A DNA stretch of 64,000 nt from Nitrospiraceae bacterium (GTDB lineage Bacteria; Nitrospirota; Nitrospiria; Nitrospirales; Nitrospiraceae). The translations under genes and the position numbers were made by a program. The notes below the pieces were generated by a model. That model was not told the origin of the DNA and did no database searches. It was given only the letters and a program-made list of their open reading frames with translations. Shown piece after piece: positions 1-9,364 of this stretch. Numbering within the stretch: the stretch's first letter is position 1; each line of letters opens with the position of its first letter. The stretch covers positions 1 to 64,000 of the forward strand of contig DASPUC010000033.1 of assembly GCA_035623075.1 (NCBI GenBank), in the 5' to 3' direction.

Positions 1-78
1 CTGGCCCTTGCTCAGGGCGACTTCGGCTTCACGCAATTTGGCGAGGATCTGTTCGACGGTGTGACGGAAACGTGGCAT
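1..78 (-). CDS. IS3-family transposase OrfA, N-terminal fragment
   Basis: Twenty-six codons run off the left edge. The peptide begins MPRFRHTVEQILAKLREAEV, the usual start of IS3 OrfA proteins, which carry a helix-turn-helix and a leucine zipper and bind the element ends. AAGGAGGGCC sits a few bases upstream of the ATG. The ORF is too short to appear in a length-filtered gene list. The rest of OrfA and the DDE-type OrfB should lie just outside the window. Confidence 0.75.
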   Translation of the reverse strand, partial: MPRFRHTVEQILAKLREAEVALSKGQ

Positions 79-140
79 ATGGCCCTCCTTTTGGCCCGAC
101 CCTAACATACAGGGTGGACCGGATTAAGGGGGCTAGGTCA
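1..140 (-). mobile_element. Left end of an IS3-family insertion sequence
   Basis: Read on the minus strand, the coding sequence of the neighbouring regulator stops matching its family at base 141. A typical IS3-type terminus begins at 140 with TGACCTAGCCCCC. A short untranslated stretch follows, then a strong ribosome site (AAGGAGGGCC) and the start of a transposase. The TG-first terminus, the spacing to the first ORF and the ORF sequence all fit IS3. Only the left end is in the window, so the group, the full length and the target duplication cannot be read. Confidence 0.8.
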
Positions 141-792
141 ATTCACTTTCCAACAGGGTCGGGCTGAGTGCTGCGCAGTTGACTTTCACGAACGGCTTGT
201 CGGCGCGGTCGGAATTGCGGTGAATGGCGTTCGCGACCAACTCCTTTCCCGTGCCGCTTTCTCCGAGAATCAGCACCGACTCGCGGGTCGAAGCGACTTT
301 GCCGATCGTTTTGAACACCTCCAGCATTTCGGGTGTCTGTCCAACCAGTTCGTCTTGGACGAGGGGTTCGCTCTCTTCGTCGTTTGATAACGCCTGCACT
401 TGCGCCACCAACGCCGTCTGTGCCAAAGCCCGTCGAACAGTGAACAAGACTTCGTCCAGATCGAACGGTTTGGTGATGTAGTCATAAGCTCCGAGTTTCA
501 TGGCCTCGATCGCCGCGCTGCTTCCACCCAAGGCCGTGATGACAATGACCGGTCTTTCGTCCAGCCGGTCCTGGTGATCTCTCAAGATATCCAGGCCGGT
601 GCATCCGGGCATTTTCAGATCAAGCAGAACCAGCATGATGGAGGGGTCTTCTAACGCCTTGGAGGCGTCCATACCGTCCTCCGCCTCGACGACTCGATAC
701 CCCTCTGATTCCAGGAGCACACGGAGATTCCTCCGGATCACCCGGTCGTCGTCTGCAATGAGGATTGTGCCTGCGTCGTGGACTGGTGGCAT
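133..792 (-). pseudogene. NtrC-type sigma-54 response regulator, truncated by the IS
   Basis: An N-terminal receiver domain carries the acidic pocket D14-D15, phospho-acceptor D58, T86 and K108. The start of an AAA+ sigma-54 activator domain follows, with Walker A GESGTGKE at 177-184. The family normally continues ESELFGHEKGAFTGA and is about 450-460 residues long. Here the frame runs ESEL, then one IS-derived codon and a stop, giving 219 residues. The sigma-54 contact loop, Walker B and Fis-type DNA-binding domain are lost, so it cannot activate sigma-54 promoters. It starts 5 bases after the stop of the upstream histidine kinase, its likely partner. The missing half may lie beyond the IS. 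Confidence 0.9.
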
Positions 793-797
793 GGCTC

Positions 798-2150
798 CTA
801 CCTGTTGGCTATCGGAAGGAGGATACGAAACGTTGCACCAGGGTGCGCGTCAGTTTCAAGTTCAATCTGCCCGCCGTGCTGGAGGACGATCTCACGGCAC
901 AGCGCCAATCCCAGCCCGGTCCCCTCCGGGCGTGTGGTGAAGAACGGCTCAAACAGATGCTCCCGGTCTTTGAGTGACATGCCGGGTCCGGTGTCTGCGA
1001 TGGTGATCTCCACGGCCTGTGCCTGCCTTTGATGGCGAGTGCAGCAGCGAAGGTGTCCGCCGTTGGGCATAGTCTGGAGCGCGTTGGTCGCGAGGTTCAA
1101 CAGCACTTGACGCAACGCAGCCGGAGATCCCGGGACGAGCGGCAATCCCGGTTCCAGATCGCACTCAAGGCTCACACTCTGGGGGGTGGCCTGCGCTTCC
1201 AACAACTTGATCGTCTCCGTAACCAAGTCGTTCACCTGAGTTGGACGTCGCTCCGCATGTTCTGTTCGTGAGAAGTGGAGAAGTCGGGTCAGAATGTCGT
1301 TTAGCCGTTCCGTTGCGTGCACGACCGCATCGATAGATCCCGCAACGTGAGCCTGATCAGGTATCCGCTGCCAAAGCTGGATCGTCGAACGGATGCCGGC
1401 CAGGGGGTTTCGGATCTCATGCGCTACGCCGGCGAGCAATTTCCCGAGCGATGCGAGCTGCTCGGATCGTCGCAATTCATCGCGGAGTCTCTCGTGCGCA
1501 GCTCGTTGTCCTGCTAGCGATCGAGAGAGTGCGAACGTCAGGGCCAACGAGAGGGCTAAGCCGGCCAAAGCCAGGCCCACGGACACCTCATACCAACGAA
1601 GACGGCTTTCCAGCTGTTCAGGCCCTGTGAGGCTCACCATCACCCACGTCGCCCAATGCGCGGGACGCTGGGAACCGACTGCTTCGGTCACCACCATGAC
1701 TCGGCTGGGCCCTACGTCTCGGATGGTGAACAGCGGGGTTGGTTCAGACAGGCTCTGCTGGGCTTGCTGGCGAATTAACGGGGTTTCCAGTGGCGGCGGA
1801 TCAGTTCGATGCAGCTCAGTCGGATGCGCGACGTCAGCGGTAGGGAAGCCATATCCGCTGAACCGATCCACGTCATTGAGGTAAAAACCTCCTTCCACGC
1901 GGGGAAAATTCAGGAGGGTGTGATTGGTAACCGCGGTCAACGACCGGTGCAGTTCCTCCAACTGTGCTGAGTCGTGCCGGGACAGTGATTGAATGACTGA
2001 GTCTGCGGAACGAGCCATGAGGTGACTCGCTTCTTGCAGTGCGGTACGAAGCTGCAATTCCCGATGCGGGAGCGCCGTAGCCGTATAGGCGTTGTACAGG
2101 AGCGTGCCGACAGACCCGAGGAAAAGGGCGATCGCCAAACCGGCCTGCAC
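798..2150 (-). CDS. Membrane sensor histidine kinase with disrupted 5' end
   Basis: From the GTG at 2150 this gives 450 residues: a transmembrane helix at about 2-19, a periplasmic sensor region, a second helix at about 190-212, an H-box with H244 ([10 protein letters not shown]) and an HATPase domain with N-box, DTGPG and GTGLGLAL. It should phosphorylate the regulator that starts 5 bases downstream. The native start appears to be the ATG at 2186, which has a good ribosome site (AGAAGGA) and is in frame. Codon 9 of that frame is TAG (2162-2160). The GTG restart has no visible ribosome site and leaves almost no residues before the first helix. The gene is therefore probably silenced or poorly expressed, matching the broken partner. 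Confidence 0.85.
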   Translation of the reverse strand: MQAGLAIALFLGSVGTLLYNAYTATALPHRELQLRTALQEASHLMARSADSVIQSLSRHDSAQLEELHRSLTAVTNHTLLNFPRVEGGFYLNDVDRFSGYGFPTADVAHPTELHRTDPPPLETPLIRQQAQQSLSEPTPLFTIRDVGPSRVMVVTEAVGSQRPAHWATWVMVSLTGPEQLESRLRWYEVSVGLALAGLALSLALTFALSRSLAGQRAAHERLRDELRRSEQLASLGKLLAGVAHEIRNPLAGIRSTIQLWQRIPDQAHVAGSIDAVVHATERLNDILTRLLHFSRTEHAERRPTQVNDLVTETIKLLEAQATPQSVSLECDLEPGLPLVPGSPAALRQVLLNLATNALQTMPNGGHLRCCTRHQRQAQAVEITIADTGPGMSLKDREHLFEPFFTTRPEGTGLGLALCREIVLQHGGQIELETDAHPGATFRILLPIANR

Positions 2151-2186
2151 TCGCGTATTCTAGTCTGATGATCTAGAGGCCGCCAT

Positions 2187-2514
2187 GTGTCCTTCTCAAA
2201 TGTCGCTGTCCGTTCGGCTAAGAAACAAGACTCATGCCACACTCAGGTCTACTCGTGGTTTCTTGCCTGAGAGCTCATTTGAGGATAGAAGACTGGCTAA
2301 ATGCAAGCTCTACGAGGAGGAATCTCTTGCGACGTGAATTACGAGAAACATGGAATGTGGTTGAAAAGGAGAGGGGTGGTTTGGTTGATTCCCTGTCCTG
2401 GTGGAAAACACAGGAAGGAACATAATGAAATCATGACCGAGGACGATGCTTGCGTGGTAAGGGGTGCCGCTTACTCCGAGGGAGATCGAGTGGATGAGAA
2501 CGGAGGGAGAATCA
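2187..2514. other. Gene-free interval between two kinase genes
   Basis: About 330 bases separate the divergently placed 3' end of the GAF kinase and the 5' end of the disrupted kinase. Short plus-strand frames exist but lack recognisable protein sequence. I see no clear terminator, tRNA or repeat. It must contain the promoter of the kinase-regulator pair. Confidence 0.5.
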
Positions 2515-3858
2515 TCACACGTTGCTGGGAGATTGTACGGCCTTCACCTGTCTGATCGGCAAAATGAGACGGAAAGTCGTACCCACACCAACAGTGCTCT
2601 CGACATTGATGTGACCTTTATGGGCATCAATGACGTCTTTGACGATCTTGGTCCCAAGCCCTGTTCCGCCAGATTTTCGGCTGATGGCACGAGCGGTGAA
2701 GAGGCTGTCACGGATTTCCGGAGGCATGCCACGCCCAGTATCAATGACAGATATGTCGAGCACGTCGGCTGTCTGCGCCGCCTCTCCGAGAATGGTGACT
2801 GAGCCGCCGGCGGAAACTTCTGATATGGCATTGTTGACGAGGTTGTAGAAGGCGTTGTAAAGCCGCTGTTCGTCTGCCTCAATAGCGGGCAACCCATCGA
2901 GATTCTGGCTCCTGAGTGTCACCCCCTTTTTTTTAGCCATCAGATCCAATGTCTTGAAAACCGCGCTCACCACATTCGCGACCTGACACAGCGCAAACCT
3001 GGGCGGCGAGGTCATGCCCTTTACGCAGTCCGCAAGCTCTCGGACCCGATCCGAGATTCGTCGAACGTCCTCTTCGACCATCGTGAGGACCTCGTGGCAC
3101 AGTTTCCGGCTTTTCTCCGTCTGAGGCGTTTTCCGAACGGACCACTTTTCGAACAATTCATCGAGTTCGTCTTTCAGCAACTCCGCTCCGCACAGGACCG
3201 GCATGAGCAAGTTCTTGATATCGTGGCTCATGTCACCAGCCAATTGAGCCACCTCCGCGAGTTTCTTGGCTTCAAGTAACCTCGCTTCCTCGATTGCGGG
3301 CGTAGCAAGCGAAGAAATCATTGTGAGGACAGCAACGTCGTCTTCATCGAGTTGACGATCGCGCTTATTGAGGATTTCAATCACCCCAATCGGCTCGCCT
3401 TGCCACCGTTTTAGCGGCACGATAACCAAATTCTTGATCACGGACCCCGTGGATTTATCAATTCTTTCCGGCAGCGAAGGGTCTTTCTCAGCATCCACGA
3501 TAATGGCGTGCTGAGCCGACTTGAAGACGGCACCTGCAATCCCGTGATTCCATGGAACGGCTGATCCAGGTGGAACAGGCTTCTCGCCGACAGAACGATA
3601 ATTGACGAGTTGTTGCGATGCGGCGTCCGCGATCAGAATGGACCCGCTTTCGGCATTGATGGCCTCCAAGGCGGTGTCCAGGGTCTGTGCAAGCAAATCT
3701 TCCAGCGTGTTGTATCGTGAAAGCGCCTGAGAGATGAGGAACGCTGTCTCTAATTCTCGACTTCCGTTGGTAACGCGAAGGTCGACCGTTCGTCGCGGAG
3801 CGCGACGCCGCTCTTGAAGTGCTGCCTTTTCCGCAGGCAGTTTCTGCTCAGGACGCAC
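2515..3858 (-). CDS. Soluble GAF-domain sensor histidine kinase
   Basis: This is a 447-residue protein without membrane segments. A GAF domain spans about 45-190, with typical closing residues GVIEILNKRD. An H-box with H212 in DMSHDIKNLLMP and an HATPase domain with DTGRG and GTGLGTKIV follow. The H-box carries DIKN instead of the usual E(I/L)RN, a variant seen in kinases of Nitrospirota and relatives. The GTG start at 3858 is preceded by AAAGGATG at good spacing; the ATG at 3866 is in another frame. It lies 41 bases downstream of a single-domain receiver gene on the same strand, so the two probably form a cytoplasmic sensing pair. The ligand cannot be told. Confidence 0.88.
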   Translation of the reverse strand: MRPEQKLPAEKAALQERRRAPRRTVDLRVTNGSRELETAFLISQALSRYNTLEDLLAQTLDTALEAINAESGSILIADAASQQLVNYRSVGEKPVPPGSAVPWNHGIAGAVFKSAQHAIIVDAEKDPSLPERIDKSTGSVIKNLVIVPLKRWQGEPIGVIEILNKRDRQLDEDDVAVLTMISSLATPAIEEARLLEAKKLAEVAQLAGDMSHDIKNLLMPVLCGAELLKDELDELFEKWSVRKTPQTEKSRKLCHEVLTMVEEDVRRISDRVRELADCVKGMTSPPRFALCQVANVVSAVFKTLDLMAKKKGVTLRSQNLDGLPAIEADEQRLYNAFYNLVNNAISEVSAGGSVTILGEAAQTADVLDISVIDTGRGMPPEIRDSLFTARAISRKSGGTGLGTKIVKDVIDAHKGHINVESTVGVGTTFRLILPIRQVKAVQSPSNV

Positions 3859-3899
3859 CGAGTCATCCTTTCGGCGGCCTCGGTCAGCTGGTGCAATAA

Positions 3900-4307
3900 T
3901 TAGGCGTGGAAGTTGTCCTTGAACAGGACATGTTGTTTAACCGCATCTTCGACGACTGCCAGCAGCTTTTCCTTCTCAATGGGTTTAACCAGATAATCCT
4001 TGATACCTTGCTTCATGAGTTTCGTGGCGGCTTGGATATCTGGGTGGCCGGTCATAACGACGACAGGGACGGAAGGAAATTGCGCTCGAAAATGGGCAAT
4101 CGCCCCGACCCCGTCGATCTTTGGCATCTGCATATCGCAGAGAATCATGTCTACCATGAGCGCGTTATCATCTGACCTGATCGCCTGAATGCCTTTTTCC
4201 CCGTCCTCTGCCTCGACCACGTCATATCCCGCTTTGGTCAAGACCATTTTGACGGTCGTTCTGATATGCGCCTCATCATCCACAACAAGTATTCTGCCCA
4301 GTCCCAT
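3900..4307 (-). CDS. Single-domain response regulator (receiver)
   Basis: The 135 residues are a CheY-like receiver with D10-D11, phospho-acceptor D58, a conserved T in VVMTGH and K in LVKPIEK. There is no output domain, so it acts by protein contact or as a phosphorelay intermediate. The start has a strong ribosome site (AAAGGAGGGCACT). It is the first gene of a unit with the GAF kinase downstream, its most likely phosphodonor. Confidence 0.9.
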   Translation of the reverse strand: MGLGRILVVDDEAHIRTTVKMVLTKAGYDVVEAEDGEKGIQAIRSDDNALMVDMILCDMQMPKIDGVGAIAHFRAQFPSVPVVVMTGHPDIQAATKLMKQGIKDYLVKPIEKEKLLAVVEDAVKQHVLFKDNFHA

Positions 4308-4662
4308 AGTGCCCTCCTTTAAGGTTGCGATGAACTTGACCAGTAATAGTCCTTGCTATCCTTACCTACGACTGTCAGTTTGACAAGAAATTGCAAAAAA
4401 ATGACTGAGGACCTGGGAGAGCCGGAAGGGGTGCCCGTCTTCGCTATGCTATGGTAAGCGGGTAAAGAGTCCGAGCGTATCGCTTGACAGATGGATTTCG
4501 CCTACACCGTTGGAGTGAGAACCTCAGGATGGCGCTTGCGCTGAGTTGGACGTGGATGAAAATGACAGAGGCGCCGCAATCATCCGACCGCTATGACAAG
4601 GATGCGAACGCCGTCGAGTACGCCTCGTTGCAAGAAATCCTTCAGCTTTTCTAGAATCATCT
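4308..4662. other. Intergenic region between divergent genes
   Basis: About 355 bases separate the receiver gene (minus) from the TPR gene (plus). The frames that cross it are shadows without family features. No convincing promoter hexamers, RNA gene or repeat was identified, although promoters for both flanking genes should lie here. Confidence 0.5.
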
Positions 4663-5373
4663 ATGCTCGTGCAAGTTCCCTGGCTCGCCATGCTCGTCCT
4701 CCTGCCTCACGCCGTCCCCACGGACACCGGCCGCGGCGTTGTCCATTCCGTTCAACACGCCGACAGCCCAACACCTGGGCCGACCGAAGAGGATTTAGGA
4801 GCGGAGTTCAGGCGATCGCGCGAGATGTTGCGGGCGTCGCCGGAGTTCCAAGGGGACACTGCCGACGCTCACTATCGATTGGGCAAGGCTCTTCACCATC
4901 GCGGCGATATGGTCGGCGGGGCAGAGGAGTATCGTCTTGCTCTCCGACGTGACCCCCGCCTCGGTGATGCCTATCGCGATCTCGGCGCATTGCTGCTCGA
5001 CTGGCACGACTACCCCGGTGCGATTGCGGCCCTCGAGCAGGCGGTGCAATTGGGACAGCAGGATGCTGAGACGTATTACTGGTTAGGGCGTGGCTTGATG
5101 GGGAAGAGTGACTGGCCTGCGGCTGCTGCGGCCTTTGAGACCGCGACACGAATGAAGCCCGATGACGCGGAAGCCTATGCGGACTTAGGGCTGGTCCGGA
5201 TGGTGCAGGGTGACGTGACAGGTGCGACAGAGGCGCTTCGCGCCTCGATCGAGTTGAAACCGGACAATGCGGACGCGCACGCGCTTCTGGAGACGCTCAC
5301 CCTCCATCACTCCGATCGTGACCAGGCGATCCAAGCCGCGCAGAAGGTTCTGGCCGTAATGTTTCGTCGATAG
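4663..5373 (+). CDS. Exported tetratricopeptide-repeat protein
   Basis: The 236 residues start with a short hydrophobic leader (about 4-16) that could be a signal peptide. A low-complexity linker and four or more TPR units follow from about residue 60, with the usual G-Y/A-P pattern (for example AYADLGLVRMVQGD). TPR arrays are protein-protein scaffolds, here probably in the periplasm. It ends 8 bases before the convergent stop of the next gene. No specific function can be assigned. Confidence 0.75.
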   Translation: MLVQVPWLAMLVLLPHAVPTDTGRGVVHSVQHADSPTPGPTEEDLGAEFRRSREMLRASPEFQGDTADAHYRLGKALHHRGDMVGGAEEYRLALRRDPRLGDAYRDLGALLLDWHDYPGAIAALEQAVQLGQQDAETYYWLGRGLMGKSDWPAAAAAFETATRMKPDDAEAYADLGLVRMVQGDVTGATEALRASIELKPDNADAHALLETLTLHHSDRDQAIQAAQKVLAVMFRR

Positions 5374-5390
5374 CCCCCCGTTCACGGGGT
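5374..5390. terminator. Short GC hairpin between convergent stops
   Basis: CCCCG-TTCA-CGGGG at 5376-5389 forms a five-pair stem with a four-base loop between two converging genes. There is no U-tract on either side, so it is at best a weak bidirectional terminator. It overlaps the 3' end of the minus-strand gene. Confidence 0.3.
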
Positions 5391-5954
5391 CCAGTCCGGT
5401 TTTGCGTCGATTGTGGAGAGGACGATCGCCTGCACGTAGAGTTGGTGTCCATAGGGTTGTTCCCACGTCTTCAGAAGCAGTAAGTGATGATCCCGCACCT
5501 CGATCCATCCGAGCGGTACCCACCCGGGAAGTAACGGAAGTTCCCCTTTGACGCAGGTTTTCCCACACAAGTTGACCCAGGGGTGCCCAGCCTCGCCCGC
5601 GCCATAGAGCCAGACAGCGTACCGGCCTTCGGGCAACTTGGACGTCGTGCGGATCGGCGAGACGCCGGGAAGCGGCTGGCGGAACATGACCACTCGATCG
5701 GCCTGTTCGCGCGGGACACCGCACCGGCTGCCCAAGGCATAGACCCAGAGCGCATACTCGCCCGAATCGGCTTTGCAATCTTCGAACGCGACGTCCGTCG
5801 CGCCCTTCCAATCGGAAGCGCGAAAGATCTGAGAGGTCGGTGGCGATGGGACAGGGCGAGAATTTTCTTCTCCGGTTGCCGGACTCATCGTGACGAGGAG
5901 AAGCACCAGCCCGGAGACGAGCCCGAATAGCATCAGCAGACGGAGTCGAACCAT
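5382..5954 (-). CDS. Exported protein of unknown function
   Basis: I place the start at the ATG at 5954, giving 190 residues. The protein then begins MVRLRLLMLFGLVSGLVLLL, a clear signal peptide; the longer frame from 6035 would bury it. The mature part has four cysteines that could form disulfides and a beta-rich, Trp/Tyr-rich composition with phrases such as GRYAVWLYGAGEAG. No known domain was recognised. It is a single gene, convergent with the TPR gene. Confidence 0.65.
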   Translation of the reverse strand: MVRLRLLMLFGLVSGLVLLLVTMSPATGEENSRPVPSPPTSQIFRASDWKGATDVAFEDCKADSGEYALWVYALGSRCGVPREQADRVVMFRQPLPGVSPIRTTSKLPEGRYAVWLYGAGEAGHPWVNLCGKTCVKGELPLLPGWVPLGWIEVRDHHLLLLKTWEQPYGHQLYVQAIVLSTIDAKPDWTP

Positions 5955-6157
5955 GTTGCGCTTGTAGCTGACTGTTATATGGTTGGTCAACGGATCAAGA
6001 AAAGAAGTGAGGTCGGTCCGGCCTCTCGAACGCAATGTCGATCTCGCGAGATGTCACTCTCTGTCGAGTCATCCGGTTGACACTGCGCTCTGTAGAACGT
6101 AGCCTCTCTTCGTTTCAACTCGACGAATAGATCGTTCACCTAAACAGACATTTGACG

Positions 6158-6703
6158 ATGGATTGGTTGATGCTGATCGGCTTGCTTGTTCTGGTTGTCG
6201 CGTGCGGTGTCGCGTCCTTCTCTGTGTATTCGTTCGTCGCCCGAACCAAGAAGGAGTTCCGTGAGACTCAACCCAGTCTGAGGATCTCCAATCTCTCGGC
6301 CATGAATGCGGGGAACGTCCTGACTCTCTCTCCTGAGATCGAAAACGTGGGTCGAGGAGTCGCGTATGATTGTGTGATGCATCTGGGTGGCTGGGAGGGG
6401 AATTTCGCGATCAAGAAGGTTCATCCTCATGGCCCACGACAACAGAAACACATGGCCTCGATTGTCTTAGGCCCGGATGCAGCGCTCCGCGCGAAGCCAA
6501 TGACCAACGGGTATCTCCGACTCAGTTATCGAGATCGCTGGGGGCTCAAGTATGAATGTTGGTATCCGGTCGCGCAATTCAAGAGCGTGGCCATTCCTCC
6601 CTACCATGTTCAGATCGACCTCGAACATCCTGAATTGACAGAGCCGAACCCTTCCTTCTGGGAAATGCAGAAATTTCTTCGACGGAGCTCCCTCTCCAAC
6701 TGA
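6158..6703 (+). CDS. Membrane-anchored protein of unknown function
   Basis: The ATG at 6158 gives 181 residues; a TTG two codons upstream is a weaker alternative. One N-terminal transmembrane helix (about 3-25) is followed by a soluble region with an Ig-like/beta-sandwich look (SPEIENVGRGVAYDCVMHLG). In unrelated proteins this pattern describes polarisation of charged groups around a conserved N-V-G. It has no recognisable enzyme motif. It stands alone upstream of the NADH dehydrogenase gene. Confidence 0.6.
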   Translation: MDWLMLIGLLVLVVACGVASFSVYSFVARTKKEFRETQPSLRISNLSAMNAGNVLTLSPEIENVGRGVAYDCVMHLGGWEGNFAIKKVHPHGPRQQKHMASIVLGPDAALRAKPMTNGYLRLSYRDRWGLKYECWYPVAQFKSVAIPPYHVQIDLEHPELTEPNPSFWEMQKFLRRSSLSN

Positions 6704-6810
6704 CCGACAGCGTCGCCAGCCGCTTCTTTCACAGCGGCCCGTGTTCCTTTTTTTGCTTTCGTTGCAGGTTTCTCCTTGAAACGGAGCCGGCCTATCGCTA
6801 TTTTTCTTTC

Positions 6811-8082
6811 ATGCCTCGTAAACGCGTCGTCATCATCGGGGGCGGTTTTGGAGGCCTCACAGTCGCGCAATCGCTCCGCACTGCCGATGTCGTGCTCGTC
6901 GACAGGACGAATCATCATCTCTTTCAACCGCTCCTCTATCAGGTCGCCACCGCTGCCCTGTCTCCCGGCGATATCGCCTGGCCGCTCCGCACCATCTTTC
7001 GTCGGAGACTCCATGTCCGCGTCATGATGGATGAGGTCCTGTCCATCGATCGTGCAGCGCGTCTGCTTCGATTACGCGAGAGCGGGCCGATCGCGTTCGA
7101 CGTCCTCATCCTGGCGCCGGGATCGCGACACTCCTATTTCGGCCACGACTCGTGGGAACAGTCCGCGCCTGGACTCAAGACCATGGCCGACGCGGTTCAA
7201 CTTCGGGAGAAGATGCTGCTGACGTTTGAGGAAGCCGCGCGACAGCGAGCCGCCACTCCGACAGAAACCCGACTCACATTCGTGATCGTTGGTGGAGGTC
7301 CCACCGGCGTCGAGTTGGCCGGTGCACTGGCCGAGATCGGGCGGAAGGCTTTGGGGCCTGACTTTCCGACGCTGCGTCTCGAGGACCTCGCCATCCTGCT
7401 CGTGGAAGCCGGTCCTCGTATTCTGCCCGGCTTCAGCTCCGATCTTTCCGCGAACGCCGCTACTGCGCTGGAACGCATGGGAGTCACGATCAAGCTGAAC
7501 AGCCCGGTGACTGATGTTCGCAGTGATGGCGTGATGATCGGTGACGAATTCATTCAATCCACGAATATCATCTGGGCCGCAGGTAATAAGGCGTCGCCTC
7601 TGCTCACGTCGCTTGCGGTTTCTCAAGACGGCGCCGGCCGCGTCAAGGTCCGACCGGATTTGACGATTCCGGGTGATCCGTGGGTCTTTGTTATCGGCGA
7701 CGCCGCTCATTGTATTGGCTCGGATGGGAACCCGCTGCCGGCATTGGCTCCTGTCGCCATGCAGCAAGGCCGCTATGTTGCGAAGCTCATTCGATATGAA
7801 ACTCCTCCAGAGCAGCGCCGGCCGTTTGCATACGCGGATCGAGGGATGCTGGCGACCATCGGCCGGGCTCAGGCGGTCGCACAGATCGGTCCGTTTCACT
7901 TCTCCGGACTCATGGCGTGGCTGCTCTGGTGCATCGTTCATATTTTCTTCCTGATTGGGTTCCGCAATCGTGTACGGGTGATGCTGGAATGGATGTGGTA
8001 CTACATCACGTTCAAGCCCGGCGCGAGAGTCATCTATCAACTTCCACAACTCCCCCGAGGACAGTTTCCTCCTGAAAAGTAA
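6811..8082 (+). CDS. ndh: Type II NADH:quinone oxidoreductase (NDH-2)
   Basis: This is a 423-residue flavoprotein with an N-terminal FAD-binding GGGFGG (about 10-15) and a second nucleotide site VGGGPTGVELAG (about 155-166) for NADH. The FAD-contact segment VIGDAAH and a hydrophobic, basic C-terminal tail (LLWCIVHIFFLIGF) for membrane attachment are also present. NDH-2 passes electrons from NADH to quinone without pumping protons. The ATG at 6811 directly precedes the conserved Rossmann strand. Related sulfide:quinone oxidoreductases lack this C-terminus, so NDH-2 is preferred. The cytochrome bd genes 10 kb away could oxidise the quinol made here. Confidence 0.9.
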   Translation: MPRKRVVIIGGGFGGLTVAQSLRTADVVLVDRTNHHLFQPLLYQVATAALSPGDIAWPLRTIFRRRLHVRVMMDEVLSIDRAARLLRLRESGPIAFDVLILAPGSRHSYFGHDSWEQSAPGLKTMADAVQLREKMLLTFEEAARQRAATPTETRLTFVIVGGGPTGVELAGALAEIGRKALGPDFPTLRLEDLAILLVEAGPRILPGFSSDLSANAATALERMGVTIKLNSPVTDVRSDGVMIGDEFIQSTNIIWAAGNKASPLLTSLAVSQDGAGRVKVRPDLTIPGDPWVFVIGDAAHCIGSDGNPLPALAPVAMQQGRYVAKLIRYETPPEQRRPFAYADRGMLATIGRAQAVAQIGPFHFSGLMAWLLWCIVHIFFLIGFRNRVRVMLEWMWYYITFKPGARVIYQLPQLPRGQFPPEK

Positions 8083-8339
8083 CCTGGCCTCACTCTCGAA
8101 CCTGAATCCAATCCGATAATTCCGTGAATCGGTTCTGATGCGACGACCATTGGCGGGAGGGCTGGTCTCCTCGAAACCGTGTTTCCCTGTTGAGGTAGAA
8201 CTCATCGTCAGATCAGTCGGTTGTAAAGATCTTCTCAATGCTCAGTGTGAAAGCCAGGCATGGCATGACTGATGCTCATTTATTAGGTCGGAGATTAAGA
8301 GCAATTGTTAGGGGCATGCCACCCGCAAGGAGGCGAGCC

Positions 8340-9353
8340 ATGAAGCGGGAGAACAAAAGCAGAACAATTGGCGGACTTAGGCGGAGCGTGATTAAGTTTA
8401 CCGTCACGTGGATCTGCGCGGCAGGCATCTTCAACCTGTTAGGAGTCCCCGTAGCTCCGGCGCTGGCCGAGATGAACCGGGGTGCTTCTATAGCACTAGG
8501 AGCAGGAGCAATGCATTTCTGCGCGGTGATGTCGGACGGCACGGTGCAGTGCTGGAAACACATCGCTTTCGACGAGCTCGGCGACAGGATGAGGCCCGAT
8601 TCGTTGGTACCTGTGACTATCAGCGGGATCACCAACGCCGTGGCGGTCTCCGGCAGGTGTGCGATCTTGGCCGACGGGCGCGTGCAGTGCTGGCGAGAAA
8701 ACTCTGCTGCTCCGGTGACTATGACCGGAATTACCAACGCAGTGACAATAACTGGCTCCTGCGCAGTATTGGCGGACGGCCGAGTCCAGTGTTGGGACAC
8801 TGACAAGTTGGACGAGGGGACCACTTCCAGCTCTTCCGTCTCGGTGAATATCCGTGGCATCACGAACGCTGTGGCGGTTTCCCGCGGCGGAGGTTACACC
8901 TGCGCGGTCTTGGCTGACGGCAGGGTGCAGTGCTGGGGACACAACGCTCAGGGCGAACTCGGTAATGGGACAACAACTAATTCGTCGGTCCCGGTCAACG
9001 TGAGCGGAATTACTAACGCCGTGGCCGTGGCGGCCAGTACGTGTAATTACACCTGCGCAGTGTTGGCTGACGGTTATGTCCAGTGCTGGGGACACAATCT
9101 TCACTTTGCCGTGCCTCGCATGAAGATGAATACTTACGCTAGTTCTTTGGTGCCGGTGACCGTGAAGGGAATCACCAACGCCGTCGCAGTCGTGGCTCTG
9201 GACCCGCACCCATGCGCCGTTCTGGCTGACGGCCGGGTGCAATGCTGGGGCTTCTTTGGCAGCGGCGGCGGAGGCATGTTGAAGACTTCTGCTCCGGTGA
9301 CACTCAACACGCTCGGCAAATCTGTCCGAGTCTCCACTAAAACGACTCGGTAG
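8340..9353 (+). CDS. Exported RCC1-repeat protein
   Basis: The start at 8340 has a strong ribosome site (AAGGAGG, seven bases upstream), giving 337 residues; the longer frame from 8238 is unlikely. An N-terminal signal helix ends near APALAE. The rest is six or more repeats built on CAVLADGRVQCWG and GITNAVAV, the bacterial RCC1/BNR beta-propeller pattern. Each blade carries a paired cysteine (C-A-V and Q-C-W), suggesting disulfide stapling outside the cytoplasm. Its first 20 residues resemble those of the next gene, 11 bases downstream, with which it is probably cotranscribed. The partner and ligand are unknown. Confidence 0.8.
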   Translation: MKRENKSRTIGGLRRSVIKFTVTWICAAGIFNLLGVPVAPALAEMNRGASIALGAGAMHFCAVMSDGTVQCWKHIAFDELGDRMRPDSLVPVTISGITNAVAVSGRCAILADGRVQCWRENSAAPVTMTGITNAVTITGSCAVLADGRVQCWDTDKLDEGTTSSSSVSVNIRGITNAVAVSRGGGYTCAVLADGRVQCWGHNAQGELGNGTTTNSSVPVNVSGITNAVAVAASTCNYTCAVLADGYVQCWGHNLHFAVPRMKMNTYASSLVPVTVKGITNAVAVVALDPHPCAVLADGRVQCWGFFGSGGGGMLKTSAPVTLNTLGKSVRVSTKTTR

Positions 9354-9364
9354 GGAGACACACC

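Noticed and set aside
7072-8238. Long minus-strand ORF of 388 codons
   Set aside because: It is a shadow of the NDH-2 gene on the opposite strand; composition and lack of motifs rule it out.
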